A stretch of DNA of 64,000 nt from Paenibacillus lupini (GTDB lineage Bacteria > Bacillota > Bacilli > Paenibacillales > Paenibacillaceae). The notes beneath the pieces are model-generated. The model did not search any database. It was not told where the DNA came from and worked only from the letters and a program-made list of their open reading frames with translations. Shown here one piece after another: positions 8,630 through 17,436 of the stretch. Every line of letters begins with the position of its first letter. Position 1 is the stretch's first letter. The translations under genes and the position numbers were made by a program. The DNA lies in NCBI RefSeq assembly GCF_011761355.1, contig NZ_JAASRW010000009.1:1-64000 (forward strand). The letters run 5' to 3'.

Positions 8630-9772
8630 TTAATTCGTTGTTCGATAAGGCAGGATGACATACGTGTTGTATGAATGATCCGTCGGACGAATAACAATAG
8701 GACTCATTGCCCCGGTAAAGCCGATAAAAATCTGTTCGCTGTCAATGACTTTAAGCACATCAAGCATATATTTGGAGTTGAAGGCGATCCGCAGCGGCTC
8801 GCCATCGAATTGTTTGGCATCAAGCTGCTCCGTTACGCGGCCCACTTCAGTGGAGCTGGATGAAATCTCAATGACGCCATTATCAAGAGTCGTCAGACGA
8901 ACGATGTTGGTCTTCTCTTCTCTCGACATCAGGTATGCACGGTCAATTGCATCCGTCAAATTTTTTGTATCGAGTACAAGTTCTGTTTTGAACATGCTCG
9001 GAATAATTTTAGAAGTATCCGGATAAGTCCCGTCTAATATGCGTGTATAGAAGAGGACGTTACCGATCTTGAACAGTACCTGGTTGTCCGCAACCACAAT
9101 ATCAACGAGGCCGTGCTGATCCGGGACCAGCTTAGACAGCTCGACTAACGTTTTGGCAGCAATAACGACATTATTAAACCGGTACTCCATAGCTGTCTCA
9201 GCTTGAGCGACACGGCTTGCCAAGCGGTGGCGGTCGGTCGCCACAAATTTCAGCTGCTTATCTTGGAGACTCCAAAGTACACCTGTCAGAATTGGCGTCT
9301 GCTCATTCACGGATGCTGCAAGTACAGTCTGACGAATCATCGCCTTCAGCAGATCACCAGGCATTTGGAACAGCTCGTTTTGCTCAATGGAGGGCAGAAC
9401 CGGGAATTCCTCAGGATCCAGGCCTACCATTTGGATATCTGTTGAACCGGAACGAATAAGGGTTTGGAAATGAGCACCTACTTCAATTTCAACATTGTCA
9501 GAAGGAAGTTTCTTAACGATCTCGACAAAGAATTTGGCGGGGAGAACGACATTACCCGGTTTATCCACATGTGCAATAACGAGATTATCTCGTTCTACAG
9601 GGATAAAGCTTTGAATAGATATATCGGTATCACTAGCCGTTAAGGTAACCCCTTGATGGGTAACTTCAATCTTGATGCCGCCTAGAATCGGGATTGTCGG
9701 ACGGGAAGAAGCCGCTTTTGCAACCTGTTGGATGGCTTCGTTCAGTTCATGTTTGGAAATTGAAAGTTTCAT
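8630..9772 (-). CDS. dnaN: DNA polymerase III beta subunit (sliding clamp)
   Basis: The 380-residue beta clamp forms a dimeric ring that tethers DNA polymerase III and mismatch-repair proteins to DNA. It begins MKLSISKHELNEAIQQVAKA and ends with the family-typical clamp C-terminus (MSPIVIRPTDHSYNTYVILPYR). TAGGAGTGAAACC precedes the ATG. A consensus DnaA box (TTATCCACA, 9561-9569) is embedded in its 5' part. It is second in the leftward dnaA operon. Confidence 0.98.
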   Translation of the reverse strand: MKLSISKHELNEAIQQVAKAASSRPTIPILGGIKIEVTHQGVTLTASDTDISIQSFIPVERDNLVIAHVDKPGNVVLPAKFFVEIVKKLPSDNVEIEVGAHFQTLIRSGSTDIQMVGLDPEEFPVLPSIEQNELFQMPGDLLKAMIRQTVLAASVNEQTPILTGVLWSLQDKQLKFVATDRHRLASRVAQAETAMEYRFNNVVIAAKTLVELSKLVPDQHGLVDIVVADNQVLFKIGNVLFYTRILDGTYPDTSKIIPSMFKTELVLDTKNLTDAIDRAYLMSREEKTNIVRLTTLDNGVIEISSSSTEVGRVTEQLDAKQFDGEPLRIAFNSKYMLDVLKVIDSEQIFIGFTGAMSPIVIRPTDHSYNTYVILPYRTTN

Positions 9773-10020
9773 GGTTTCACTCCTAAGTCCGTTTCGGATC
9801 GATGTTTTGTGGTTTAAAAAATGGGTTGAAAATAGGCGGAGCCGTAATGGGCGTTTTCGCCCTATTTTGATGATGATTTATTTAAAAATATTAGTAGTCG
9901 TAGTAGTAGGCGGCCTGAATATGTGGATAACCGTCTAAAACACGGATAAAGCAAGCCTATCCACATGTGTATAGCTTGTGCATAGGCTTGCTTGGTTGTT
10001 CATATAGAAGTGAATAACTT
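9773..10020. other. oriC: Replication origin, unwinding region (dnaA-dnaN gap)
   Basis: On the plus strand, in order from right to left, there is a DnaA box TGTGGATAA (9922-9930), a GC-rich block GGCGGCC (9909-9915), a run of DnaA-trios at 9892-9909 (TAG TAG TCG TAG TAG TAG) and an A/T-rich tract (9872-9892). This is the order known for the B. subtilis basal unwinding system, in which DnaA is loaded from a double-stranded box onto the trio strand. Further near-consensus boxes are CACGGATAA (9941-9949), CTATCCACA (9957-9965) and TGTGCATAG (9977-9985). A perfect 12-bp inverted repeat (9949-9960 with 9982-9993) encloses the last two. Confidence 0.85.
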
Positions 10021-11373
10021 TTACGTGTGATTTTTGATCTTTTCGGTCAGGTTTTGCAAAATCTTGTACAAGTCCTGATCTACCTTCAGCTGCTGCGATA
10101 TTTTCTCGTGTGCATGGATGACGGTAGTATGATCACGGCCGCCAAATGCTTCACCAATCTTCGGAAGTGAATAATCAGTTAGTTCACGAGAAAGATACAT
10201 TGCAATTTGACGAGGATAAGCGACAGCTTTGGTCCGTTTACGCGCTTTGAATTCCTCAAGACGCAAACCGTAGAATTCGCCAACCTTTTGCTGAATATCG
10301 TTCATGGTGATCATCTTCGGGCGACTGGAAGGAATAATATCCTTTAATGCCTCAGCAGCCAGATGAGATGTAATATCCTGATTAATAAGCGAAGAATAAG
10401 CAACTACACGGATTAAGGCACCCTCCAGCTCCCGAATATTCGTATCAATCTGGTTAGCAATGTAGACCATCGCTTCATTCGGAATATCAAGGTTCTCCGC
10501 TTTCGCCTTTTTACGCAAAATGGCGATCCTCGTCTCCAGATCTGGCGCTTGAATGTCCGTAATTAGTCCCCACTCGAACCGCGAACGTAGTCTTTCTTCT
10601 AAAGTCGGGATCTCTTTTGGCGTACGGTCACTGGAAATAACGATTTGCTTCCGCTCTTCATGCAACGCATTAAAGGTATGGAAGAACTCCTCTTGCGTCC
10701 CGTCTTTTCCCGCCAAAAACTGAATATCGTCAATGAGAAGCACGTCAATATTGCGATATTTGTTCCGGAAGCTCTCGCCACGGTTATCGCGGATAGCATT
10801 AATGAACTCGTTCGTAAACTTCTCAGATGAGATATACATAATCTTGGTGCTTGGATTGTGATCCATAATGTAGTGGCCGATCGCATGCATTAAATGCGTC
10901 TTGCCAAGACCTACACCGCCGTATAAAAAGAGCGGATTGTACGCTTTAGCCGGTGCTTCTGCAACAGCAAGCGAAGCAGCATGAGCAAACCGGTTATTGG
11001 CGCCGATGACGAAGGTATCAAACGTATATTTCGGGTTGAGCATATGATTGAATGTCTCTTCATGAACGATTGGTGCTTCGACTGATCTTGGCTGCACAGC
11101 GGGCACGGGCTCGGCTGTTTTGGCCTCTTCAATTGAAAATCGGACATCGACCTGTCTGCCGAGAAACTCAAACAAGGTATTACGAATTAATTTGGTATAT
11201 CGGCCTTCCAGCCATTCAGCCGCAAATGTTGTCGGCGCCGTCACTTCCAGCAAAGAATCATTCACGAAGGAAGCCTTGGTCGCTTTAAACCAGGTATCGA
11301 AACTGGGTTTGCTTAGTTTCGTCTGAATGATTGACAACACTTGCTGCCATAAATCATAGGTATGGCTGTCCAC
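10021..11373 (-). CDS. dnaA: Chromosomal replication initiator DnaA
   Basis: DnaA is the AAA+ initiator that binds DnaA boxes and opens oriC. The start chosen is GTG 11373 (MDSHTYDLWQQVL, 450 residues), because AAGGAG lies 8 bases upstream; the GTG 3 codons earlier abuts the ribosome site. Domain I is residues 1 to about 75, followed by a Pro/Glu-rich linker. The AAA+ core has Walker A GGVGLGKT near 152-159 and Walker B LLIDDIQFL. The C-terminal DNA-binding domain carries the signature GGRDHTTVIHA. A promoter and several DnaA boxes lie upstream, consistent with autoregulation. Confidence 0.98.
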   Translation of the reverse strand: MDSHTYDLWQQVLSIIQTKLSKPSFDTWFKATKASFVNDSLLEVTAPTTFAAEWLEGRYTKLIRNTLFEFLGRQVDVRFSIEEAKTAEPVPAVQPRSVEAPIVHEETFNHMLNPKYTFDTFVIGANNRFAHAASLAVAEAPAKAYNPLFLYGGVGLGKTHLMHAIGHYIMDHNPSTKIMYISSEKFTNEFINAIRDNRGESFRNKYRNIDVLLIDDIQFLAGKDGTQEEFFHTFNALHEERKQIVISSDRTPKEIPTLEERLRSRFEWGLITDIQAPDLETRIAILRKKAKAENLDIPNEAMVYIANQIDTNIRELEGALIRVVAYSSLINQDITSHLAAEALKDIIPSSRPKMITMNDIQQKVGEFYGLRLEEFKARKRTKAVAYPRQIAMYLSRELTDYSLPKIGEAFGGRDHTTVIHAHEKISQQLKVDQDLYKILQNLTEKIKNHT

Positions 11374-11580
11374 AGACGTCACTCCTTATCAAAAATCGCC
11401 AAAACGGCGCAATTAAGCCAAATCATGTCGAATGAATGGTGTTTATTACGAATACATCCACAATATGAAGAATAAAGGGAACATGAGTTATGAATAGGGG
11501 ATGAGTTTGTTCACAATGTTATCCACAGGTTGTTGATAAGAGTAGCTGATCGATGAGGTATACACACCGAAAACATAATA

Positions 11581-11609
11581 ATCATAGCAAAAGATCCCTT
11601 GTATTTCAA
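11581..11609 (-). promoter_or_regulatory. Promoter of dnaA
   Basis: On the minus strand, -35 TTGAAA (11604-11609), a 17-base spacer and -10 TATGAT (11581-11586) form a good sigma-A promoter. It implies a leader of roughly 200 bases that carries DnaA boxes, as expected if DnaA represses its own transcription. A consensus DnaA box sits just upstream of the -35 at 11624-11632. Confidence 0.6.
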
Positions 11610-11808
11610 CGAATTGTGAGATTTTATCCACAAATTCAATAGCTTGTGCATAAAAGTTATAGACACCACTACATATTGTTAATATCTTGTTACCATTTCG
11701 ACAAAGTTCGTGCAAAGTCCCGAAAAATTATACACATGTTATTAGTTTTCCGACAAAGTGCTGTATTCCATTCATTTATCCACAATATTTGGGTAGGCTT
11801 GTTTTTAA

Positions 11809-11837
11809 TTGACTTTTTGGACCCAGCATGGTTTAAT
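11809..11837 (+). promoter_or_regulatory. Promoter of rpmH
   Basis: TTGACT (11809-11814), a 17-base spacer and TTTAAT (11832-11837) form a sigma-A-like promoter about 100 bases upstream of rpmH. A DnaA box (11776-11784) lies just upstream. Confidence 0.6.
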
Positions 11838-11938
11838 AAAAAAAGCGTGTTTCAAAAAAACAGTCGTTTACAAAGAATAAGCAGATCGATAATATGCGAT
11901 ACTGTTTCAGTATTTGATATACGGGAGGTGCAGTTCAG

Positions 11939-12073
11939 ATGAGACCTACATTTAAACCGAATGTAAGCAAACGAGCAAAAGTACATGGCTTCCGCAAACG
12001 GATGAGCTCGAAAAACGGACGTAAAGTTTTGGCAGCGCGTCGTCAAAAAGGCAGAAAAGTTCTTAGCGCATAA
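11939..12073 (+). CDS. rpmH: 50S ribosomal protein L34
   Basis: This 44-residue basic protein begins MRPTFKPNVSKRAKVHGFR and ends GRKVLSA, matching L34, a small component of the large ribosomal subunit. GGGAGGTG precedes the ATG by 8 bases. It is the first rightward gene from the origin, as in most bacteria, and is followed at once by a strong terminator that separates it from rnpA. Confidence 0.97.
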   Translation: MRPTFKPNVSKRAKVHGFRKRMSSKNGRKVLAARRQKGRKVLSA

Positions 12074-12075
12074 GC

Positions 12076-12105
12076 AAAAGACCACGTCGGGTGGTCTTTT
12101 TTTTT
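12076..12105 (+). terminator. Intrinsic terminator after rpmH
   Basis: AAAAGACCAC (12076-12085) pairs perfectly with GTGGTCTTTT (12091-12100) across a 5-base loop, followed by a continued T tract. It should limit read-through from rpmH into rnpA. Confidence 0.88.
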
Positions 12106-12188
12106 GCCCTGCGGGCGATACTGATAGGTAAAGGGTCGGTTCCGCGGGGCAAATCATACATAGAGGTTTATTAAATGAAGAAAGAACG

Positions 12189-12554
12189 GTGAACCTGGTC
12201 GTGCAAAGAAAACTGCGTCTGCGTAACCGCGCTGACTTCAATCGGATCTATCGTTATGGCAAATCATTCGCGAATGGGCAGTTTGTTGTGTATTGGTCGA
12301 GGCAGCCAGTTGCGGAACCATTCCGGTTAGGCGTGTCCGCCAGTAAGAAAATCGGCAATGCTGTTGTACGTAATCGGATGAGACGCGTTATTAAGGAAAT
12401 TATCCGTTTGAACGGAGCGAAAATCGTCCCGAACATTGATTTTATATTAATAGTAAGAAAACCTGCGGTTGAGATGGAGACGAAGCAGCTGGAGAAGAGC
12501 ATTATGCACGTACTTAGGAAAGCTGGTTTGCTGAAGAAAGAAGCTCGGTTTTAG
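12189..12554 (+). CDS. rnpA: Ribonuclease P protein component
   Basis: RnpA is the protein cofactor of the RNase P ribozyme, which trims tRNA 5' ends. The 121-residue product has the family's RNR-type signature VRNRMRRVIKEIIR and the N-terminal KLRLRNRADFNRIYRYGKS. The GTG start at 12189 has only a weak purine-rich stretch (GAAGAAAGAA) upstream; GTG 12201 is an alternative. It follows rpmH as in nearly all bacteria. Confidence 0.95.
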   Translation: MNLVVQRKLRLRNRADFNRIYRYGKSFANGQFVVYWSRQPVAEPFRLGVSASKKIGNAVVRNRMRRVIKEIIRLNGAKIVPNIDFILIVRKPAVEMETKQLEKSIMHVLRKAGLLKKEARF

Positions 12555-12656
12555 CAAAAGTGGCCAGCATTGCCAACTTGTTTCTTTGTCCTATTATTTA
12601 TGGTATAGTTTAGACAATAATGCTTAGTTTGGAGTGTTCAGAGAGGAGATTTCACG

Positions 12657-13433
12657 TTGGTTTTAAGAAAAAACCGCAAGTGGCTGCTCGTACTGGGTCT
12701 GGTGCTGATGGTAGCATTGCTCTCCGGATGCGGTCAGCAGATCAATAACACGACGAGTACGGCTGATCTACAGCACGGCAACTTCTGGGAGAAAAACGTA
12801 GTTTATTATTTTTCCCTGACGCTGGATACATTTGCTGACTGGTTCCACGGTTCATATGGACTTGCTATCCTGCTCATTACGGTTATTGTAAGAACAGCAA
12901 TTTTGCCGTTAACGCTGAAGCAGTATCGCAGCTCGAAGGCGATGCAGGCAATTCAGCCGCAAATGGCCGAAATCAAGAAGAAACATAAAGACAACCCGCA
13001 GAAACAGCAGGAAGAAACGATGAAGCTGTTCCAAGCAAACAAAGTCAATCCAATGGCTGGATGCTTGCCGCTTATCGTACAAATGCCTGTGTTTATGGCA
13101 CTTTATAACTCGATTTACCGAAATCCTGAGGTTCGTACGCATGAATTCCTCGGATTGCAGCTTGGTGAGCCAGGACCATGGTACTTCCTCCCGCTAATTG
13201 CAGCAGCAACTACATTCGTTCAATCGAAGATGATGCAGAAGCAGCAAACACAAGCGATGCCAGGTATGGGTGCGATGCTTATGATCTTCCCAGTCCTGAT
13301 CTTCGTTATGGCGCTGAACTTCCCATCGGCTCTTCCGTTGTACTGGATTTTCAGTAATATTTACACGATAGTTCAAAACTACTTCCTGTACGTTCGTTCA
13401 TCCAACAAGGGTAAGGAGGCCCTCGCGAAATGA
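12657..13433 (+). CDS. yidC: Membrane protein insertase YidC (SpoIIIJ/OxaA type, lipoprotein)
   Basis: YidC/OxaI-family insertases place proteins in the cytoplasmic membrane with or without SecYEG. The 258-residue product starts at TTG with AGAGGAG upstream. Its signal peptide ends in a lipobox, LLSGC, with Cys25 as the lipidated residue. Membrane segments include about residues 62-85, PLIVQMPVFMALYNSIY, the WYFLPLIAAATTF segment and a final PLYWIFSNIYTIVQNYF. Its stop overlaps the start of khpB by 4 bases, so the two are translationally coupled. One of the two Bacillus paralogues is needed for sporulation; which one this is cannot be told from sequence. Confidence 0.95.
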   Translation: MVLRKNRKWLLVLGLVLMVALLSGCGQQINNTTSTADLQHGNFWEKNVVYYFSLTLDTFADWFHGSYGLAILLITVIVRTAILPLTLKQYRSSKAMQAIQPQMAEIKKKHKDNPQKQQEETMKLFQANKVNPMAGCLPLIVQMPVFMALYNSIYRNPEVRTHEFLGLQLGEPGPWYFLPLIAAATTFVQSKMMQKQQTQAMPGMGAMLMIFPVLIFVMALNFPSALPLYWIFSNIYTIVQNYFLYVRSSNKGKEALAK

Positions 13434-14062
13434 AGAAAATTCTAGCATCAGGGAAAACGATTGATGATGCTGTACAGAGCGGTTTGACACAATTAAATGT
13501 AACCAAGGATCGCGTCAAAGTGCTTGTGATGGAGCAGCCTTCCAAAGGGCTGTTCGGACTCATTGGCGTAAAAGCAGCAAAGGTTGAGCTGGAGCTCATC
13601 CCGGATCCAACAATTGAAGCAGAGCAATTTCTTCGTGATGTAGCAGAGGCAATGGGGTTAACTGTTGCTGTCGAGCGGAAACAAACGAGAGATGCGACCT
13701 ATCTGTCCGTATCGGGCGGTGGGGACATCGGCATGCTGATTGGCCGGCGCGGACAAACACTTGACGCGCTGCAGTATTTGGTTAACATAGTGGCAAATCG
13801 ATACTCGGACAGCCATCTTCGGATCGTACTTGATGCAGAAGATTTTCGCGAGCGTCGCCGCAAGACGCTGGAGGAATTATCGGAACGCCTTGCCGGCAGG
13901 GTTATACGCACAAAGAAAGAGGTTGTGCTGGAGCCGATGTCGTCGCATGAACGCAAAGTGATTCATTCCCAGCTTCAGAATCACCCAAGGGTGAAAACAT
14001 ATAGCAAAGGCGATGAGCCGAACCGGCGCGTTGTCATTGCTTTGAAGGAAAAGCAGATGTAA
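13430..14062 (+). CDS. khpB: RNA-binding protein KhpB (Jag / SpoIIIJ-associated)
   Basis: The 210-residue protein has the three Jag domains in order: a Jag_N domain (residues 1 to about 50, with SKGLFGLIGVKAAKVEL), a KH domain with the GRRGQTLDALQYLVN loop, and a C-terminal R3H domain (MSSHERKVIHSQLQNH). KhpB with KhpA forms an RNA-binding complex that affects cell size and division in Firmicutes. It overlaps yidC by 4 bases. Confidence 0.95.
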   Translation: MKKILASGKTIDDAVQSGLTQLNVTKDRVKVLVMEQPSKGLFGLIGVKAAKVELELIPDPTIEAEQFLRDVAEAMGLTVAVERKQTRDATYLSVSGGGDIGMLIGRRGQTLDALQYLVNIVANRYSDSHLRIVLDAEDFRERRRKTLEELSERLAGRVIRTKKEVVLEPMSSHERKVIHSQLQNHPRVKTYSKGDEPNRRVVIALKEKQM

Positions 14063-14089
14063 AGTTAGATCTATAGATTTATGAATTCG

Positions 14090-14122
14090 CAGCAATGGCT
14101 CCCGTGGTCATTGCTGTTTTTC
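14090..14122 (+). terminator. Terminator after khpB
   Basis: CAGCAATG (14090-14097) pairs with CATTGCTG (14109-14116) and is followed by TTTTT. It ends the rnpA-yidC-khpB unit. Confidence 0.75.
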
Positions 14123-14145
14123 CATTTGAGAGGTGCTGACAGCTA

Positions 14146-15525
14146 ATGGTGCACGATACTATTGCGGCAATTTCAACGGCAGTTGGAGAAGGCGGCATTG
14201 CGATTATTCGTGTTAGTGGTCCCGATGCAATTGAAGGGACTGCCCGGATTTTTCGTTCACGGACCGATCTAACGGATGCGGCAACGCATACTGTTCATTA
14301 CGGTCATATTATAGATCCCAAGACTGGGGAGCAAGTTGAGGAAGTTATCGTTACGGTGATGCGTGGACCACGCTCATTCACAGCGGAGGATGTTGTTGAG
14401 ATTAATGCCCATGGCGGCGTAGTTGCTGTTAAGAAGGTTCTCGATCAGGTGCTGCTGCAGGATGGATTCAGAATTGCAGAGCCAGGCGAATTTACCAAGA
14501 GAGCATTTCTAAATGGTCGGATTGATTTGATGCAGGCAGAAGCGGTCATTGACCTCATTCGTTCGAAGTCGGATCGTGCGTTCTCGGTAGCCCGCAAACA
14601 GGCAGAAGGAACCTTGTCGAAGCGGATTAAAGCACTACGCCAGACGGTGATTGAGCTGCTCGCACATATCGAAGTAAATATCGACTATCCTGAACATGAT
14701 GTTGAGGATCTGACAAGTGCGTATATTCGTGAACAGAGCGGATCTGCACTTGAGGAGATTGCTAAGCTGTTAAAAACGGCGAACGAAGGAAAGATATTAC
14801 GTGAGGGTATTATGACGGCAATTGTCGGACGCCCGAATGTAGGGAAGTCTTCACTGCTTAATATGCTGGCGCAAGAAAATAAAGCGATTGTAACAGATAT
14901 TCCGGGTACAACCCGGGATGTCATCGAGGAATATGTCACCTTAAATCATATTCCGCTTAGGCTGCTTGATACAGCGGGTATCCGCGAAACAAGTGATATT
15001 GTTGAAAAAATCGGAGTGGAACGGTCGCATAACGCGCTCGAAGAAGCGGATCTAATTTTGTTTGTGCTTAATAACAATGAAAGTTTGCATGAGGATGACC
15101 GGGTGCTGCTTGAGAAGGTGAAGGATCGCCAGCTTATTCTCGTTATTAATAAATCGGATTTGGATTCTAAGCTGAATATGGCTGAGATTGAAGAACTTGT
15201 TAGCGAGGAAAGAATCGTACGTATGTCGGTTCTTGAAGAGGAAGGACTCGAGCATTTAGAGAGAGCGATCAGTAAGTTGTTTTTCGAAGGGCAGCTTGAT
15301 TCTGGAGATTTGACATATGTCAGCAATGTTCGGCATATTTCTCTGCTGAAGAGAGCACAGCAATCACTGCTTGATGCGATAGAAGCGTCGAATGTTGGCA
15401 TCCCAATTGATCTGATTCAGATTGACGTGCGTGATGCTTGGGAGTCGCTTGGTGAGATTTTGGGCGATGAGGTTGGCGATTCATTAATAGATCAAATTTT
15501 CTCGCAGTTCTGTTTAGGGAAGTAA
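14146..15525 (+). CDS. mnmE: tRNA modification GTPase MnmE
   Basis: MnmE and MnmG together make 5-carboxymethylaminomethyl-uridine at the wobble base of certain tRNAs. The 459-residue protein has the N-terminal tetrahydrofolate-binding domain (MVHDTIAAISTAVGEGGIA), a G domain with GRPNVGKSS near residue 227, DTAG and NKSD motifs, and the C-terminal FCLGK tail with the conserved Cys456. It ends 21 bases before mnmG. Confidence 0.97.
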   Translation: MVHDTIAAISTAVGEGGIAIIRVSGPDAIEGTARIFRSRTDLTDAATHTVHYGHIIDPKTGEQVEEVIVTVMRGPRSFTAEDVVEINAHGGVVAVKKVLDQVLLQDGFRIAEPGEFTKRAFLNGRIDLMQAEAVIDLIRSKSDRAFSVARKQAEGTLSKRIKALRQTVIELLAHIEVNIDYPEHDVEDLTSAYIREQSGSALEEIAKLLKTANEGKILREGIMTAIVGRPNVGKSSLLNMLAQENKAIVTDIPGTTRDVIEEYVTLNHIPLRLLDTAGIRETSDIVEKIGVERSHNALEEADLILFVLNNNESLHEDDRVLLEKVKDRQLILVINKSDLDSKLNMAEIEELVSEERIVRMSVLEEEGLEHLERAISKLFFEGQLDSGDLTYVSNVRHISLLKRAQQSLLDAIEASNVGIPIDLIQIDVRDAWESLGEILGDEVGDSLIDQIFSQFCLGK

Positions 15526-15546
15526 AGTGAATTGGAGGGTAATAAA

Positions 15547-17436
15547 GTGACATATGAAGCTGGGCAATATGAAGTCATTGTCATAGGAGCGGGTCATGCT
15601 GGTTGTGAATCAGCGCTTGCTTCTGCGAGAATGGGCTGCGAGACGCTGCTGCTGACGATCAATCTGGATATGGTGGCGTTTATGCCATGTAATCCATCAA
15701 TCGGGGGACCTGCGAAAGGGCATGTTGTGCGTGAGATTGATGCACTAGGCGGCGAGATGGGGCGCAATATCGATAAAACATTTATCCAAATGCGGATGCT
15801 GAATACGGGTAAAGGTCCTGCCGTTCATGCATTGCGTGCGCAAGCCGATAAGTTCTCTTATCAGCACACAATGAAGAAGACCATCGAGGAGACTGACCAT
15901 CTAACACTTCGACAAGGGATGGCAGAGGATCTGATCGTAGAAGATGGAAAAGTAGTGGGGATTGTTACAAAAACGGGTGCCATCTATCGAGCTAAATCGG
16001 TTGTTATTACAACGGGTACCTACTTGCGCGGCAAAATTATTATGGGTGAATTGATGTATGAGAGTGGTCCAAATAATCAGCAGCCTTCGGTGAAGCTTTC
16101 GGCTAGTCTGAAGGAGCTGGGTTTTAAATTGGCTCGCTTCAAGACGGGTACACCGCCGCGTGTGCATAAGGATACGATCGATTTTAGCAAAACAGAAATT
16201 CAACCTGGTGATGATAAACCGAAGTTTTTCTCTTATGAGACAGAGTCATCCGATAATGAGCAGCTACCTTGCTGGCTGACTTATACGTCGGAAGCTACCC
16301 ATAAAATTATTAACGACAACCTGCACCGTGCGCCAATGTTCTCAGGAGCTATTGAAGGTACGGGTCCTCGTTATTGTCCTTCTATTGAAGATAAAATTGT
16401 TCGTTTCGCTGATAAGCCGAAGCATCAAATTTTCTTAGAGCCAGAAGGCAAGCATACTTCGGAGTATTATGTACAAGGTCTCTCAACAAGTATGCCAGAA
16501 GATGTACAGCTCGGAATTTTACGTTCTATTCCAGGTTTGGAAAAAGTTGAGATGATGCGTAATGGTTACGCGATTGAATATGATGCAGTTGTTCCAACAC
16601 AGCTTTGGCCATCCCTGGAGACAAAGTTGGTCGACGGGTTATTCACAGCTGGACAAATTAACGGAACTTCGGGTTATGAAGAGGCTGCAGGTCAAGGTAT
16701 TATTGCGGGTATCAATGCGGCGCGTAAAGTACAAGGTAAAGAACCGGTTATCATTGATCGTTCGCAAGGTTATATCGGAGTTATGATTGATGACCTTGTA
16801 ACAAAAGGAACAAATGATCCATACCGTTTGCTTACGTCACGTGCAGAATATCGTTTGCTGCTCCGTCATGATAATGCTGATCTTCGGTTGACTCCAACTG
16901 GTTATGAGATCGGACTTATTTCGGAAGAGCGGTACCAAACCTTCCTTAATAAGAAAGATCTTGTTGCGCAGGAGATTGAACGTCTTAGCACAACGAAGAT
17001 TCGTCCTGAAGTGGCGTTGCCAATGCTGGAGGCAGCTGGTTCCGCACCTATCGCATTTAGCATGGATGCTTTGTCGCTGCTTCGACGTCCTGAACTGACA
17101 CATGCGATGATTGAAACCATTGCACCTTCCGATCTTCCTCTGACAGAGGAAATGAAGGAGCAGGCGGAAATTCAAATTAAATACGCTGGTTACATTGAAA
17201 AACAATTGCACCAAGTAGAGCGAATGAACAAGATGGAGAAAAAGAAAATTCCGGATGACATCGTATATAGCGAAGTACATGGCTTGGCATCAGAGGCCAA
17301 ACAAAAATTGGCCGATATTCGTCCATTGTCAATCGGGCAAGCTTCACGGATTGCAGGTGTAACTCCAGCTGACATTTCCATTCTGCTCGTATATTTGGAA
17401 CACTATAACCGTGTGACGGCAGCGAGAGGATCCTAA
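15547..17436 (+). CDS. mnmG: tRNA uridine modification enzyme MnmG (GidA)
   Basis: This FAD-dependent partner of MnmE is 629 residues from GTG 15547. That start is preferred over TTG 15532 because GGAGGG lies 7 bases before it and the protein then begins MTYEAGQYEVIVIGAGHAGCE. The FAD-binding glycine loop is at about residues 12-18 and the family motif GTYLRGKI follows near 160. It sits in the conserved mnmE-mnmG-rsmG operon, and its stop codon overlaps the rsmG start by one base. Confidence 0.97.
   Translation: MTYEAGQYEVIVIGAGHAGCESALASARMGCETLLLTINLDMVAFMPCNPSIGGPAKGHVVREIDALGGEMGRNIDKTFIQMRMLNTGKGPAVHALRAQADKFSYQHTMKKTIEETDHLTLRQGMAEDLIVEDGKVVGIVTKTGAIYRAKSVVITTGTYLRGKIIMGELMYESGPNNQQPSVKLSASLKELGFKLARFKTGTPPRVHKDTIDFSKTEIQPGDDKPKFFSYETESSDNEQLPCWLTYTSEATHKIINDNLHRAPMFSGAIEGTGPRYCPSIEDKIVRFADKPKHQIFLEPEGKHTSEYYVQGLSTSMPEDVQLGILRSIPGLEKVEMMRNGYAIEYDAVVPTQLWPSLETKLVDGLFTAGQINGTSGYEEAAGQGIIAGINAARKVQGKEPVIIDRSQGYIGVMIDDLVTKGTNDPYRLLTSRAEYRLLLRHDNADLRLTPTGYEIGLISEERYQTFLNKKDLVAQEIERLSTTKIRPEVALPMLEAAGSAPIAFSMDALSLLRRPELTHAMIETIAPSDLPLTEEMKEQAEIQIKYAGYIEKQLHQVERMNKMEKKKIPDDIVYSEVHGLASEAKQKLADIRPLSIGQASRIAGVTPADISILLVYLEHYNRVTAARGS

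Larger units (their letters stand above)
11374..11938. other. oriC: Replication origin, DnaA-box cluster (dnaA-rpmH gap)
   Basis: This 565-base gap between the divergent dnaA and rpmH genes contains three exact TTATCCACA boxes (11519-11527, 11624-11632, 11776-11784) in one orientation. Variants are TTATACACA (11728-11736), ACATCCACA (11454-11462) and TGTGCATAA (11645-11653). It matches the incA/incB side of the bipartite origin of Bacillales. It also holds the dnaA and rpmH promoters listed separately. No coding frame is credible. Confidence 0.85.
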
